A DNA stretch of 64,000 nt from JBLNCE01 sp050260415 (GTDB taxonomy: Bacteria > Bacillota > UBA4882 > JAAYXC01): positions 62,001-126,000 of the forward strand of contig JBLNCE010000085.1 of assembly GCA_050260415.1 (NCBI GenBank), read 5' to 3'. Made by a program: the position numbers and the translations under genes. Of the stretch, positions 24,429 to 32,654 are shown in pieces. The number at the start of each line of letters is the position of its first letter. The first letter of the stretch is position 1. The notes beneath the pieces are model-generated. The model made no database searches. It was not told where the DNA came from and saw only the letters and a program-made list of their open reading frames with translations.

Positions 24429-25253
24429 ATGCAGCACGAGGCGGCGGCCGATATGCGCCCGCTACTGCGCGGATCGACTCTTGTCCTGATCGCGGGCTCA
24501 TGCTTGATCGGGCACTTTTTCTTGACGCGGGCGCTCGTCCCGTTGGCGCCCGGGGAAAGCCATCAGGCGTTGCTAAGGTTGCGCGGGTCGTTGGTCCTAT
24601 TGGGCGTGGCCTGGTATGGCCGCTACATCTTGTTCCCGCGCACCCGTTGGCCGAGATTGAGATGGTGCCTTGTGCCGGGTATGGCGGCAGTGATCGCCTG
24701 CTCCTGGCCGGTATGGCCGCTGCCCGATTCGTTGTCGCTCCTGAGGGAATTGGCACTGATCGGGATCTATGCCGCCCTCGCCGAGATTTTGGGCGGGGTA
24801 GGTCGCCATCTCCATCAGCTCGATCTGGCCACGATTCCCGCGCGTCAGGCGGCGCTTCACGCCACGCGCGCCGCGGCGGCGAAGCTTTCGTTCCTGATCG
24901 CGCTCGCGGTCGGCGTCAGTCTCTACTTGCTGGCGGTGGATTATATCTTCGATCTGCTTGTCTATAGCCTTACCGGTGCCGCGGTCTGCCTGGCCGGCTA
25001 CCTGATTCCCCTGGCGCTCTTGGCCGGCCGTATCGACAAGTCGCTGGCGCCCGCCCTGGCGGAGATAGGCGCCCGCGAGGAAGCCGCGCTGGCGGCGATC
25101 GGAACGAGCGGAGGAGGCCTGTTGGTCCGCGCCTACTTGGCGCGCCAAATGCTGTTGCGGTCCGGCAGGGTGCTTCCCCAATGGTGGGAGTGGTTCTTTC
25201 CGCTCGGCAGCGCCGCAATCCTCATTCTGGCGGCGATCCTGTACCGGCCGTAA
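24429..25253 (+). CDS. Multi-pass membrane protein of unknown function
   Basis: A 274-residue protein that I do not recognise. About six hydrophobic segments are visible, at residues about 18-36, 50-68, 80-95, 98-116, 150-168 and 178-200, with a final one at about 252-270. Arg and Glu/Ala-rich soluble stretches lie between them (for example around 118-148 and 205-240). It follows pheT by 63 bp with a hairpin over its ribosome binding site and precedes zapA. A motif for transport or catalysis is not evident. Confidence 0.7.
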   Translation: MQHEAAADMRPLLRGSTLVLIAGSCLIGHFFLTRALVPLAPGESHQALLRLRGSLVLLGVAWYGRYILFPRTRWPRLRWCLVPGMAAVIACSWPVWPLPDSLSLLRELALIGIYAALAEILGGVGRHLHQLDLATIPARQAALHATRAAAAKLSFLIALAVGVSLYLLAVDYIFDLLVYSLTGAAVCLAGYLIPLALLAGRIDKSLAPALAEIGAREEAALAAIGTSGGGLLVRAYLARQMLLRSGRVLPQWWEWFFPLGSAAILILAAILYRP

Positions 25254-25260
25254 TCGGCCC

Positions 25261-25286
25261 CCTGGTGCAGGAGATCTTTTTTTTTT
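25261..25286 (+). terminator. Possible terminator with ten-T run
   Basis: CCTG-GTG-CAGG at 25261-25271 is a weak 4-bp hairpin followed after AGATC by ten T (25277-25286). The stem is poor, so termination is only possible; a longer alternative stem with the GGCCG-TAAT-CGGCC just upstream also exists. Confidence 0.35.
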
Positions 25287-25359
25287 GCCTAATTCTCTTA
25301 CCGAAGCCGGAGACTGGGTGGTGTTGGCCTTGCTCTTTCGGAAAGAGGATGGAGTCGGC

Positions 25360-25602
25360 ATGAACCGCGTTTCAGTCCGCCTGGCGGGCGATGAGTACGT
25401 AATCAGGGGGGATGATTCGCCCCAGCATCTCGAGGACGTGGCCCAGGCCGTCGAGGCCAAGCTGCTCGAGATGCAGGAGACAAACCCGAAGCTCGCTAAG
25501 ACGCAGCTTGCCATGCTGGTCGCGCTGACTTTGGCGGATGAACTGTGCAAACTGCGGCGGGAACACGAGGAAGTTCTCCGCCTGCTTGGGGAGGCAAAGT
25601 AA
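25360..25602 (+). CDS. zapA: Cell division protein ZapA
   Basis: An 80-residue FtsZ-ring stabiliser. It has the ZapA pattern: a short N-terminal beta part (NRVSVRLAGDEYVIRGDDS), an alpha region LEDVAQAVEAKL and the long C-terminal helix LAMLVALTLADELCKLRREHEEVLRLL that dimerises as a coiled coil. The ATG at 25360 follows GGATGGAG; a TTG at 25285 in the same frame would add an unrelated extension. zapA followed by cvpA is a conserved pair in Bacillota, and here they are 6 bp apart. Confidence 0.93.
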   Translation: MNRVSVRLAGDEYVIRGDDSPQHLEDVAQAVEAKLLEMQETNPKLAKTQLAMLVALTLADELCKLRREHEEVLRLLGEAK

Positions 25603-25608
25603 TAAGGC

Positions 25609-26424
25609 ATGAGCTGGTTTGACTTAGCGGTGCTGGCCTTTTTGGCGGTCTTCGTTTTCCGCGGCTACCGGCGGGGGCTGGTCAGTCAGCTCTTCGGCCT
25701 GGCCGGCGTGATTATCGCGCTCGTCGCGGCATTCTCCTATTTCGGTCAAGCCGGCGACCTCCTGGTCAGGGTGCTTCCGGTCGGAGCCGAGCTTGCCGGG
25801 ATCTTTGGGTTCATCTTGATCGTCGCCGCGATCAACGGGCTCTTTGCCTTTGCCGCCGCGCGTTGGCGGGCCGTGACCAAATCATCCACGGTCAGCCTGG
25901 TCGACGCCATCGCCGGCGCGTTTTTCGGCGGACTCAAAGCCCTGCTCATCCTCGTTATTATCATTGTGATCCTCGTATCCATCCCCATTCCCGCCCTCAG
26001 GCAGAAAGTCGAGGAGGGTCCGCTCACGGCGCAGATCCTGCAGGCCGCTCCCGTCTTTTATATACTACAGGAACGGTCGTTACCTCCCAACGTGCCGAGA
26101 CTGCTGATTACCGCCCAAGGCTTGCAACTCAGGAAGATAAACTTTGCCGACCTGGACGGCGCCACCTGTTTGTCTTGCGGCAAAAAAGTCAAATACTTCG
26201 GTTTCGTGCGTAAGGGCGTGCTGTCTTATCCCAAGTTCGCCTGCGAGAACACGAAGTGCGGCCAGGTCAGCGACGGATGCCTTACCTATCAGGGTTATCA
26301 CCTTATCTACGGCGCCTGCCCCTTGACACGCGCCAATCAAGGCGAGGCCTTATTCTGCAGGGTATGGCCAAGCGCCGTGCCGGCGGCGCCCAAAGGGCCG
26401 TGTCCGGTGTGCGGGCAGAGATGA
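25609..26424 (+). CDS. cvpA: CvpA-family membrane protein with a C-terminal Cys-rich domain
   Basis: Residues 1 to about 165 are a CvpA (colicin V production) domain: SWFDLAVLAFLAVFVFRGYRRG and three further membrane segments around 25-45, 62-85 and 100-125. Usual CvpA proteins end near residue 170-190. Here an extra ~85 residues carry nine cysteines at about 187, 190, 212, 217, 224, 237, 250, 265 and 268. The first pair (CLSC) and last pair (CPVC) are CxxC knuckles, suggesting zinc ribbons on the cytoplasmic side. Role of CvpA in Bacillota is not settled; it is involved in envelope or division in others. It lies 6 bp after zapA. Confidence 0.85.
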   Translation: MSWFDLAVLAFLAVFVFRGYRRGLVSQLFGLAGVIIALVAAFSYFGQAGDLLVRVLPVGAELAGIFGFILIVAAINGLFAFAAARWRAVTKSSTVSLVDAIAGAFFGGLKALLILVIIIVILVSIPIPALRQKVEEGPLTAQILQAAPVFYILQERSLPPNVPRLLITAQGLQLRKINFADLDGATCLSCGKKVKYFGFVRKGVLSYPKFACENTKCGQVSDGCLTYQGYHLIYGACPLTRANQGEALFCRVWPSAVPAAPKGPCPVCGQR

Positions 26425-26437
26425 AAGAGTTATAAGT

Positions 26438-26552
26438 ACAAAGTACTAAGTACTAAAAACTAAATAAGAGCGCTATATGCAACGTCTTTATTCGGAACCA
26501 CATGTCCGGCGATATGGCGTTGAATCTTCGCCACGTGTACTTAGTACTTTGT
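26438..26552. repeat. 115-bp element bounded by 16-bp perfect inverted repeats
   Basis: ACAAAGTACTAAGTAC at 26438-26453 is exactly complementary to GTACTTAGTACTTTGT at 26537-26552. The 83 bp between the arms are AT-richer than the surroundings and contain no ORF. It may be a small non-autonomous repeat element; no target-site duplication is obvious. Confidence 0.75.
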
Positions 26553-26598
26553 TTGTTCCCCCGCGGCCCGGCCAATAATATGCCGGGAGGTGCTGCTC

Positions 26599-27162
26599 GT
26601 GGCCCGGGCCTGGGCGGAAGTGTATGCTTATCTCGTGCGCCCGGTGGCGATCTACCTCGCGGCCCTGTCGCTGGTCAGGCTGATGGGCAAACGCGCCCTC
26701 GGCCAGCTTAGCCTCTTTGACCTCGTCGTGATGGCGGGGATAGGCGATATCATCGTGGTCGTCGGTTTGGAGCGCAAGGTGCCGATCGTGGACGGACTTG
26801 TCGTATTGGGAATCCTGGCCGGTTTGGAGATACTTCTCTCCCTGATGACTTTTCGCTGGCGGTGGTTCGCGCGCTTGATCGAGGGCCAGCCCACGATCCT
26901 CGTGCGCGACGGCCGTCTCGAAAAGGGAAATATGCTCCGGGAGCATATCAGTCTCCGGGATCTGCGACAGGAACTCAGGAAGCAGGGCATCGACGACCCA
27001 CATCAAGCCAAGGAGGTTGTCCTGGAGGCTTGCGGCAAGGTCAGCGTGATCCCGCGCGAGGAGACGCCGGCCGATACCGAACGGATCCTGGCGGAACTGT
27101 CGGCGCTCAGGCGGGACCTGACCGAACTGCGGGCCAAGCTGGACGAGCCGCGGCATACGTAG
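26599..27162 (+). CDS. DUF421 (YetF-like) membrane protein
   Basis: A 187-residue protein of the DUF421/YetF family. Three hydrophobic segments occupy residues about 12-30, 45-60 and 65-82, and include the conserved LMGKRALGQLSLFDLVVMAGIGD block. The cytoplasmic part has PTILVRDGRLEKGNM and the LRQELRKQGIDD segment, which forms the YetF-type alpha-beta domain. In Bacillus such proteins influence spore germination (YetF, YdfS). The start is GTG 26599, eight bases after GGGAGG; GTG 26590 overlaps that site. A short acidic coiled tail ends the protein. Confidence 0.88.
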   Translation: MARAWAEVYAYLVRPVAIYLAALSLVRLMGKRALGQLSLFDLVVMAGIGDIIVVVGLERKVPIVDGLVVLGILAGLEILLSLMTFRWRWFARLIEGQPTILVRDGRLEKGNMLREHISLRDLRQELRKQGIDDPHQAKEVVLEACGKVSVIPREETPADTERILAELSALRRDLTELRAKLDEPRHT

Positions 27163-27188
27163 AAGCTGGACGGCCGGGAGGAAAAGGT

Positions 27189-28097
27189 GTGGGAGTCATC
27201 CTGGTCTTCGTGGACGGTTTCGGTTTGGGTCGCGATGACCCGGAGACAAATCCGATGGCGCGCCCCGGTGTCCTGGAAAATCTCGAGCATTGGCTGGGTT
27301 GCAGGCTTCTAGCACACAACTTCCCCAGGATAACGGCGCTTGGCGGCGGGGTGGCGGTGGACGCCACCCTGGGCATATCGGGACTCCCCCAGAGCGCGAC
27401 GGGTCAGGTGACCTTGTTCACCGGGCGGAATGCGTCCGCACTCCTCGGCCGCCATCAGAACGGATTCCCCGGCGCAAGGCTGCAGCGGCTCCTGGCCAAG
27501 TACAGCATCTTTCGCCAAGTTCGCGCCTCCGGCCGCGAAGCCGCGTTTGCCAATGCATTCACGGCGGAGTATTTCGCGGCCGTTGCCACCGGCCGCTGGC
27601 GCTATTCGGCGACCACCTTGGCCGCGCTCGCCGGGGGGGTGCGGCTCAGGTTCCTCGACGATCTCATGGCCGGCCGCGCTGTCTATCAAGATTTGACGCG
27701 CGAAGGCCTCAGGGAGCGAGGGTATGATGTCCCCCCGGCATCGCCGGAGGACTGCGGCCTCACTTTGGCGCGACTTGCCCGGGACTGCGCTTTTTGCCTG
27801 TTCGAGTATTTTCAGACCGACATCGCCGGCCATAGCCGCGATCCGGTCTTGCCCCCGTCACGTCTGCATCAGTTGGACCGTTTCCTCGGCAGCCTGCTGA
27901 GCGCCGTTGATCTTAGCCGGGATCTGGTCCTGGTGGCAAGCGATCACGGCAACATCGAGGATCTCTCGACGCGCTCCCATACCGCCAATCCTGTGCCGCT
28001 CCTGGCTTTCGGCCCGGGTCAACGCGCGTTCCTCGACGGTTTGGAGAGCATGGTGCAGATTACGCCGAGAATTATGGCCGCAATCGAAGCATCGTGA
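27189..28097 (+). CDS. Alkaline-phosphatase-superfamily metalloenzyme
   Basis: A 302-residue member of the superfamily that includes phosphopentomutase and phosphoglycerate mutase. The metal ligands are recognisable: VFVDGFGLG near the N-terminus, GLPQSATGQ (nucleophile Ser/Thr region), YFQTDIAGHSRD, VASDHGNIED and SHTANPVPLL. It lacks the large insert of iPGM, so it is not a standard mutase. Related proteins in Bacillota are annotated as peptidase or metalloenzyme domain proteins without known substrate. The start is GTG with GGGAGGAAAAG in front. It sits between the DUF421 and U32 genes, 26 bp after the former. Confidence 0.82.
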   Translation: MGVILVFVDGFGLGRDDPETNPMARPGVLENLEHWLGCRLLAHNFPRITALGGGVAVDATLGISGLPQSATGQVTLFTGRNASALLGRHQNGFPGARLQRLLAKYSIFRQVRASGREAAFANAFTAEYFAAVATGRWRYSATTLAALAGGVRLRFLDDLMAGRAVYQDLTREGLRERGYDVPPASPEDCGLTLARLARDCAFCLFEYFQTDIAGHSRDPVLPPSRLHQLDRFLGSLLSAVDLSRDLVLVASDHGNIEDLSTRSHTANPVPLLAFGPGQRAFLDGLESMVQITPRIMAAIEAS

Positions 28098-28169
28098 ACG
28101 GCCAGGGTATAGGAAGGATTTATCCAGCCCAGGATGCATTGCTGGGTGAAATTGGGAGGATACCATGCC

Positions 28170-30659
28170 GTGGAATTGGTAGCCCCGGCCGGAGAGTACG
28201 ATTCTTTTCGCCTGGCGATAGCTCATGGCGCCGACGCTGTTTATCTCGGGGGGAAAGAGTTTAGCGCGCGGCAGAACGCGGCCAATTTTGACCAGGCCCA
28301 GCTCGAGGGAGCGATACGCCTGGCGCATCTGCACCGGGTCCGTGTCTATGTGGCCATGAATACGCTCATCCGCGCGGAGGAAATGGAAGCCGCCCTGGCC
28401 CAGGCGCGGCTGGTACAAGCCATGGGTGCGGATGCGATCATCGTTCAGGACCTGGGCTTCTTGATCAGGCTGCGCGAGTCGCTGCCGTCCTTGCGCATCC
28501 ACGCCAGCACGCAGATGACGGTGACCAATGCCCCCACGCTGCGGGTTCTGGCGAGGCTCGGCGTCGCGCGCGCCGTCTTGGCGCGCGAGGCCGGCGCGGA
28601 TGAGATCAAGGCCATGGCCGAAGCCGGCCCCGAGATCGAGGTCTTTGCCCACGGCGCGCTTTGCTACTGTTATTCGGGCCAGTGTCTGATGAGCAGCCTC
28701 ATTGGCGGCCGCAGCGGCAACCGGGGGCGCTGCGCCCAGCCTTGTCGGATGGAGTATGGTTTGCGGGGACCGTCCGGCCCGGACCTGGGCGCGGAAGCGG
28801 GACGTTATCTTCTTTCGCCGCGCGATTTGTGCCTGCTGCCCCATCTGTCCGTCCTGCGGGCGGCCGGGGTCCACGCGCTCAAGATCGAGGGCCGGATGAA
28901 ACGTCCCGAGTACGTTGGCACCGTGGTCCGCGTTTACCGCCAAGCCCTCGATAGGCTGCGTTCCGCGCCGGAATCATTCGCGCCACGCCGGGATGAACTG
29001 CGCGATCTCGAGCAGATCTTCAACCGCGGCTTTACGCCGGGATTTTTCCTGGGGGATCAAGGTCTTGCCTACCAGAGCTGCCGGCGGCCAAACAACCGCG
29101 GTCTCCCGGTCGGCCGCGTGGTGGCCGTGGACCCGGCCCGCGGCACGCTCGACTTGGCCCTGTCCGAGCGCCTGCATATCGGCGATGGGATAGAATTCTG
29201 GGTGAGCACAGGCGGACGCGTGGGCATGACCGTCGCGCGGATGGAAGCCGGCGGCCGGCCGGCGGAGATCGGGGAGCGTGGCGAGACAGTTACGATACCT
29301 TGGCGGGAGAACGTCCGCCGTGGCGACCGGGTTTTTCGCACGAGCGACGCCGCTTTGCAGGCGCGTGCCTGGGCGCCTCTCACCGAAGGCGGGGGACCGC
29401 GGCTGCCATTTTGGGCGGAGATTCGATTCGAGCGCGGGCGGCCCGCCGAGCTAAAGCTCTTCGATGATGAGGGGCATCAAGCGGCGGCGGCGAGTGCGTC
29501 TCCCTGCCAACCCGCCAAAAACAGGCCCCTCGACGAGGCGATCGTCAGGGATCACATTGGCCGCACGGGGGGTACGTCTTGGCGGGCCGCGGAGATCGAA
29601 GTCAAGCTGCCGCCGGGGATCATGCTGCCGCTCTCAGAACTAAACCGGCTCAGGCGGACCGCTCTGGCCGCTCTGGAGGAAGCCCGTCTCCGCGCGTATG
29701 ACTCACCCGGGGCCGGGACGGCGGCTGCGGCGCCCCCGGTGGCGCGCCCATCCGTCCAAGAATCGATCGGCGCCGGCCCGATCAGCGCCACCGTCGGGAC
29801 GCCGGATGAAGCTTGGGCCGCCATGCGGGCGGGAGCGAACCGACTCTACCTGGCGTCCTGGCTCCACCCTTGGCCGTCCGGCGACCTCCGCCTCCTCATC
29901 GAGGCGGCAAAGAAATACCGGGCGCGCATCGTCCTCGCCTTGCCGCGGGTAACGCGGGAAAGGGACGTATCCTTCTGGGAGGGGGAAATGGCGCGCGCGC
30001 TCGCTCTGGGCGTGGATGGCCTGCGCGTGGGCGATCAGGGGCTGGCGGATCTGGCCGCGCCGGCCTGGCGGGGCCGCCTCTGCTACGACTTTTCCCTGAA
30101 CGTCATGAACCCCTGGAGCTTGCGTCAGTTAGCCTTGACCGCCGCCGTCGTAACCCTCTCGCCGGAATTGAGCTTGCGTCAGATAAAAGAAACGGCCGCA
30201 TGCTGCCCGGGTCGGTCCGAGGTGATCGCCCACGGACGGTTGGAGCTGATGCTTTCCGCGCATTGCCTTTTGGGCAGCGTTCTCGGCGGCAAGAACGAGG
30301 CCGGGCAGGCCTGCCGGCGGCCTTGCGCGCAAGGGGAGTTCGCGCTCCGCGATCGGATGGGGTTGTTCTTTCCGTTGGCGCCCGACCGCTTCTGCCAACT
30401 GCATGTGCAAAACTGCATGGACCTCTCCGTGCTGCCGGAACTGGATAGAATCGCGCGCGTTGGCTGCGATCTCCGCCTTGAGTTGCATGGGCGCGGCCCG
30501 CGTTATGCGGCCGCGGTGGTGGGGGCATACCGCCGTGGCTTGCGCGCGCTGGCCGACAACGCCTGGACGCGCGCGCAAGGCGAAGAGGCGGAAGCTTCGT
30601 TGGCCGCATTCTCGCCGGCGGGGTTCACGCGGGGTCATTTCTTCCGCGGGGTGGAATAG
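28170..30659 (+). CDS. Peptidase U32 family protein (RlhA/YhbU-like, with DUF3656)
   Basis: An 829-residue two-part protein. The first part (about 1-300) is a complete U32 domain: ELVAPAGEYDSFRLAIAHGADAVYLGG and the hallmark HGALCYCYSGQCLMSS followed by GNRGRCAQPCR, whose cysteines hold the iron-sulfur or metal site. A DUF3656-like middle part follows, and a second, degenerate U32-like half (about 545-820) contains HCLLGSVLGGKNEAGQACRRPC. Despite the name, E. coli RlhA and TrhP of this family hydroxylate 23S rRNA or tRNA. GTG 28170 follows GGGAGGAT; the frame is open further upstream without a better site. Confidence 0.9.
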   Translation: MELVAPAGEYDSFRLAIAHGADAVYLGGKEFSARQNAANFDQAQLEGAIRLAHLHRVRVYVAMNTLIRAEEMEAALAQARLVQAMGADAIIVQDLGFLIRLRESLPSLRIHASTQMTVTNAPTLRVLARLGVARAVLAREAGADEIKAMAEAGPEIEVFAHGALCYCYSGQCLMSSLIGGRSGNRGRCAQPCRMEYGLRGPSGPDLGAEAGRYLLSPRDLCLLPHLSVLRAAGVHALKIEGRMKRPEYVGTVVRVYRQALDRLRSAPESFAPRRDELRDLEQIFNRGFTPGFFLGDQGLAYQSCRRPNNRGLPVGRVVAVDPARGTLDLALSERLHIGDGIEFWVSTGGRVGMTVARMEAGGRPAEIGERGETVTIPWRENVRRGDRVFRTSDAALQARAWAPLTEGGGPRLPFWAEIRFERGRPAELKLFDDEGHQAAAASASPCQPAKNRPLDEAIVRDHIGRTGGTSWRAAEIEVKLPPGIMLPLSELNRLRRTALAALEEARLRAYDSPGAGTAAAAPPVARPSVQESIGAGPISATVGTPDEAWAAMRAGANRLYLASWLHPWPSGDLRLLIEAAKKYRARIVLALPRVTRERDVSFWEGEMARALALGVDGLRVGDQGLADLAAPAWRGRLCYDFSLNVMNPWSLRQLALTAAVVTLSPELSLRQIKETAACCPGRSEVIAHGRLELMLSAHCLLGSVLGGKNEAGQACRRPCAQGEFALRDRMGLFFPLAPDRFCQLHVQNCMDLSVLPELDRIARVGCDLRLELHGRGPRYAAAVVGAYRRGLRALADNAWTRAQGEEAEASLAAFSPAGFTRGHFFRGVE

Positions 30660-30719
30660 TGCGGAAATAGATCCAGCGACCGGTTCGCTTGGCGACATGT
30701 CCGGAAAGCAATTATCGCC

Positions 30720-30758
30720 GGGAAGCCCCTTCACGCCAGCAAGGGGCTTCCCCTTTTT
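30720..30758 (+). terminator. Strong intrinsic terminator after the U32 gene
   Basis: GGGAAGCCCCTT at 30720-30731 pairs perfectly with AAGGGGCTTCCC at 30741-30752 (12 bp), then C and five T. It closes the zapA-to-U32 unit, separating it from the catabolic island. Confidence 0.92.
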
Positions 30759-30931
30759 CCCTGCAGGAACCAGTTCGCCCCCGTGGAACGGCTCAAGCAT
30801 GAATTATCGCTGAATCCCGCCGTGCTAGCCCGGCACGTGCGGAGATACGCCTTGAAGCGATCGGGAAGTTGGCTCCGTTTTCCTTTTCGAAATTTCGATT
30901 AGAAGAAGGAGTTCACACCCCAATCGCGAAT

Positions 30932-30965
30932 TATAATCATGTTCGATATCCGGGACAATGTCCCG
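30932..30965 (+). promoter_or_regulatory. Promoter -10 and palindromic operator upstream of the IclR-type regulator
   Basis: TATAAT at 30932-30937 is followed by the perfect palindrome CGGGACAATGTCCCG at 30951-30965, then a half-site-like GTGGGACG at 30970-30977. The palindrome lies where a repressor would block the start of transcription, 21 bp before the regulator's ATG. IclR-family operators are typically 13-15 bp palindromes, so this is the best candidate operator. No convincing -35 box was found. Confidence 0.6.
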
Positions 30966-30986
30966 AATAGTGGGACGTGAGCGAGA

Positions 30987-31745
30987 ATGGCGACCGAGTT
31001 GATCCAATCAGTCGAGAGGGCGGTCCGTATCTTGGACTTGATTGCGGAGAAGGGACCGATGAGCGTCTCCGGGGTGGCGCACTCCCTGGCCTTAAGCCGC
31101 AGCGTTGCCCACCGGTTCCTTTTGACGCTGGAGCAGGAAAGGTTCCTGGCGCGGAACCGCGATGGGAAGTCTTATCGCCTGGGGACGAAACTGTTTCAGT
31201 TGGGGCACATCGCCTTGGAGGGGATGGATCTCCGTGAAACCGCGCGGCCTTTCATCGAGCAACTCTGCGATAGGGCCTCCGAGACGGTACATCTTGGCGT
31301 GAGTACTGAAGACGGCGTCATCTACATCGACAAGATCGAGCCGGATCAGACAATTCGCATGTTCTCCCAACTAGGCCGTTTGGCGCCCTCGCATTGTACC
31401 GGCATTGGCAAGGTTCTGATGGCGTATTGGCCCGCTGCCAAGGTCAATGCGTATATTGCTAGGGGGTTGCCCAGTTTTACCGTCCATACCATCACTGATG
31501 GGGAAACGCTGCGCGCCGAATTAAGCTCGATCGCCGAGCGTGGATGGTCGTTCGACAATGAAGAACACGAGAAGGGTATAAAATGCGTGGCCGCCCCTGT
31601 GCGCGATCACGAAGGAGAAGTGATTGCCGCGGTCAGTGTCGCCGCCTTGAGCATGAGAACCGACGACGACCGGCTCGATGAGATCCGCCGGTTGGTTTGC
31701 GCGACAGCTGCCTCCATCTCCGAACGGATGGGCTATAGAGCTTGA
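30987..31745 (+). CDS. IclR-family transcriptional regulator
   Basis: A 252-residue regulator. The winged helix-turn-helix is at residues 1-65 (SVERAVRILDLIAEKG, then ALSRSVAHRFLLTLEQERFL), and the IclR effector-binding domain follows with VIYIDKIEPDQTIRM, APSHCTGIGKVLMA and DNEEHEKGIKCVAAPV. The HCTGIGKVLLA-type sequence is common in KdgR-like members that sense 2-keto-3-deoxy sugar acids. It heads a run of 13 co-directional catabolic genes and probably controls them and itself through the palindrome just upstream. The effector is unknown. Confidence 0.93.
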   Translation: MATELIQSVERAVRILDLIAEKGPMSVSGVAHSLALSRSVAHRFLLTLEQERFLARNRDGKSYRLGTKLFQLGHIALEGMDLRETARPFIEQLCDRASETVHLGVSTEDGVIYIDKIEPDQTIRMFSQLGRLAPSHCTGIGKVLMAYWPAAKVNAYIARGLPSFTVHTITDGETLRAELSSIAERGWSFDNEEHEKGIKCVAAPVRDHEGEVIAAVSVAALSMRTDDDRLDEIRRLVCATAASISERMGYRA

Positions 31746-31793
31746 TCCGGGTTGAAGCTACTTCCCGACTCGCCGTGACAGGAGGCAAATCAA

Positions 31794-32597
31794 TTGCACA
31801 ATAGGCGGTGTTCACTGAGGCGGGCTTTGTCCGAAGGCAGGCTGCTTCTCGGTCCGTTTTGTAAACTAGCCACCCCTCAGAACATGGAGATCTTCGGCTA
31901 TGCCGGGTTCGATTTTGTGATTTTGGACTGTGAACACGGGCCTTTATCCGCCGAGACGGTTGAGAATCTCGTCAGGGCCGCGAAGGTTACCGGTCTCCAC
32001 GCGCTGGTCAGAGTTCCCCACAATGAGCCGGCCTCGATCGACCGCATACTGGATGTCGGGGCCGCGGGTATCATCGTGCCGCGCATATCAACTGCCGAAG
32101 AAGCCCGGAAGCTGGCGTGCGCCGCGAGATACGCTCCGGACGGCGAAAGGGGCTTGTGCCGCTATGTGCGGGCGGCCAAGTATTCCAAGATGGACCGCTA
32201 TCAATATCTCAAAGAGGCAAATCGGGACGTGCTTGTCATTGCCATGATCGAAAGCGCCGAGGGGTTTGGCAACCTGCCGGGAATTCTCGCGACGAAAGGT
32301 ATCGATGCGATATTCGTAGGGCCGTACGATCTATCCCAATCACTCGGCATTCCCGGTCAGGTCGACGCGCCTGAAGTTGAACATATGATGACCACCATCG
32401 TCAGCCAAGCTCACCGTGCCGGCGTGGCTACGGCGACGTTCGTAGAATCCCCGGAAGGGGCAAAAAAATGGGCCGACGTGGGCGTCCAGATGATCTCGTA
32501 CTCGACCGATGTCGGCATCATGCTGCAGGCCTCGATCGGTATCGTCCGGTCGGTACGTAGGATGCTCATGGACAAAGGATCCGTCGCCCGTATTTAA
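31794..32597 (+). CDS. HpcH/HpaI-family aldolase (2-keto-3-deoxy acid aldolase type)
   Basis: A 267-residue class II pyruvate aldolase. Family blocks are the N-terminal LGPFCKLATPQNMEIFGYAGFDFVILDCEHGP, MIESAEGFGNLPGI (metal-binding Glu) and DAIFVGPYDLSQSLGIPGQ (metal-binding Asp region). These enzymes cleave 2-keto-3-deoxy-glucarate, -rhamnonate or similar acids to pyruvate plus an aldehyde. The TTG start has GGAGG seven bases upstream. It follows the IclR gene by 48 bp. A second, mechanistically different aldolase of DapA type lies two genes downstream. Confidence 0.9.
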   Translation: MHNRRCSLRRALSEGRLLLGPFCKLATPQNMEIFGYAGFDFVILDCEHGPLSAETVENLVRAAKVTGLHALVRVPHNEPASIDRILDVGAAGIIVPRISTAEEARKLACAARYAPDGERGLCRYVRAAKYSKMDRYQYLKEANRDVLVIAMIESAEGFGNLPGILATKGIDAIFVGPYDLSQSLGIPGQVDAPEVEHMMTTIVSQAHRAGVATATFVESPEGAKKWADVGVQMISYSTDVGIMLQASIGIVRSVRRMLMDKGSVARI

Positions 32598-32654
32598 GGC
32601 CCCCAGGCATGGCAAGGATTCGGAGACACCTTTCCAGGAAAGGAGCGTGTCCGG

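Noticed and set aside
26438..26552. Insertion sequence
   Set aside because: Inverted ends are present but there is no transposase ORF inside or beside them and no clear target duplication.
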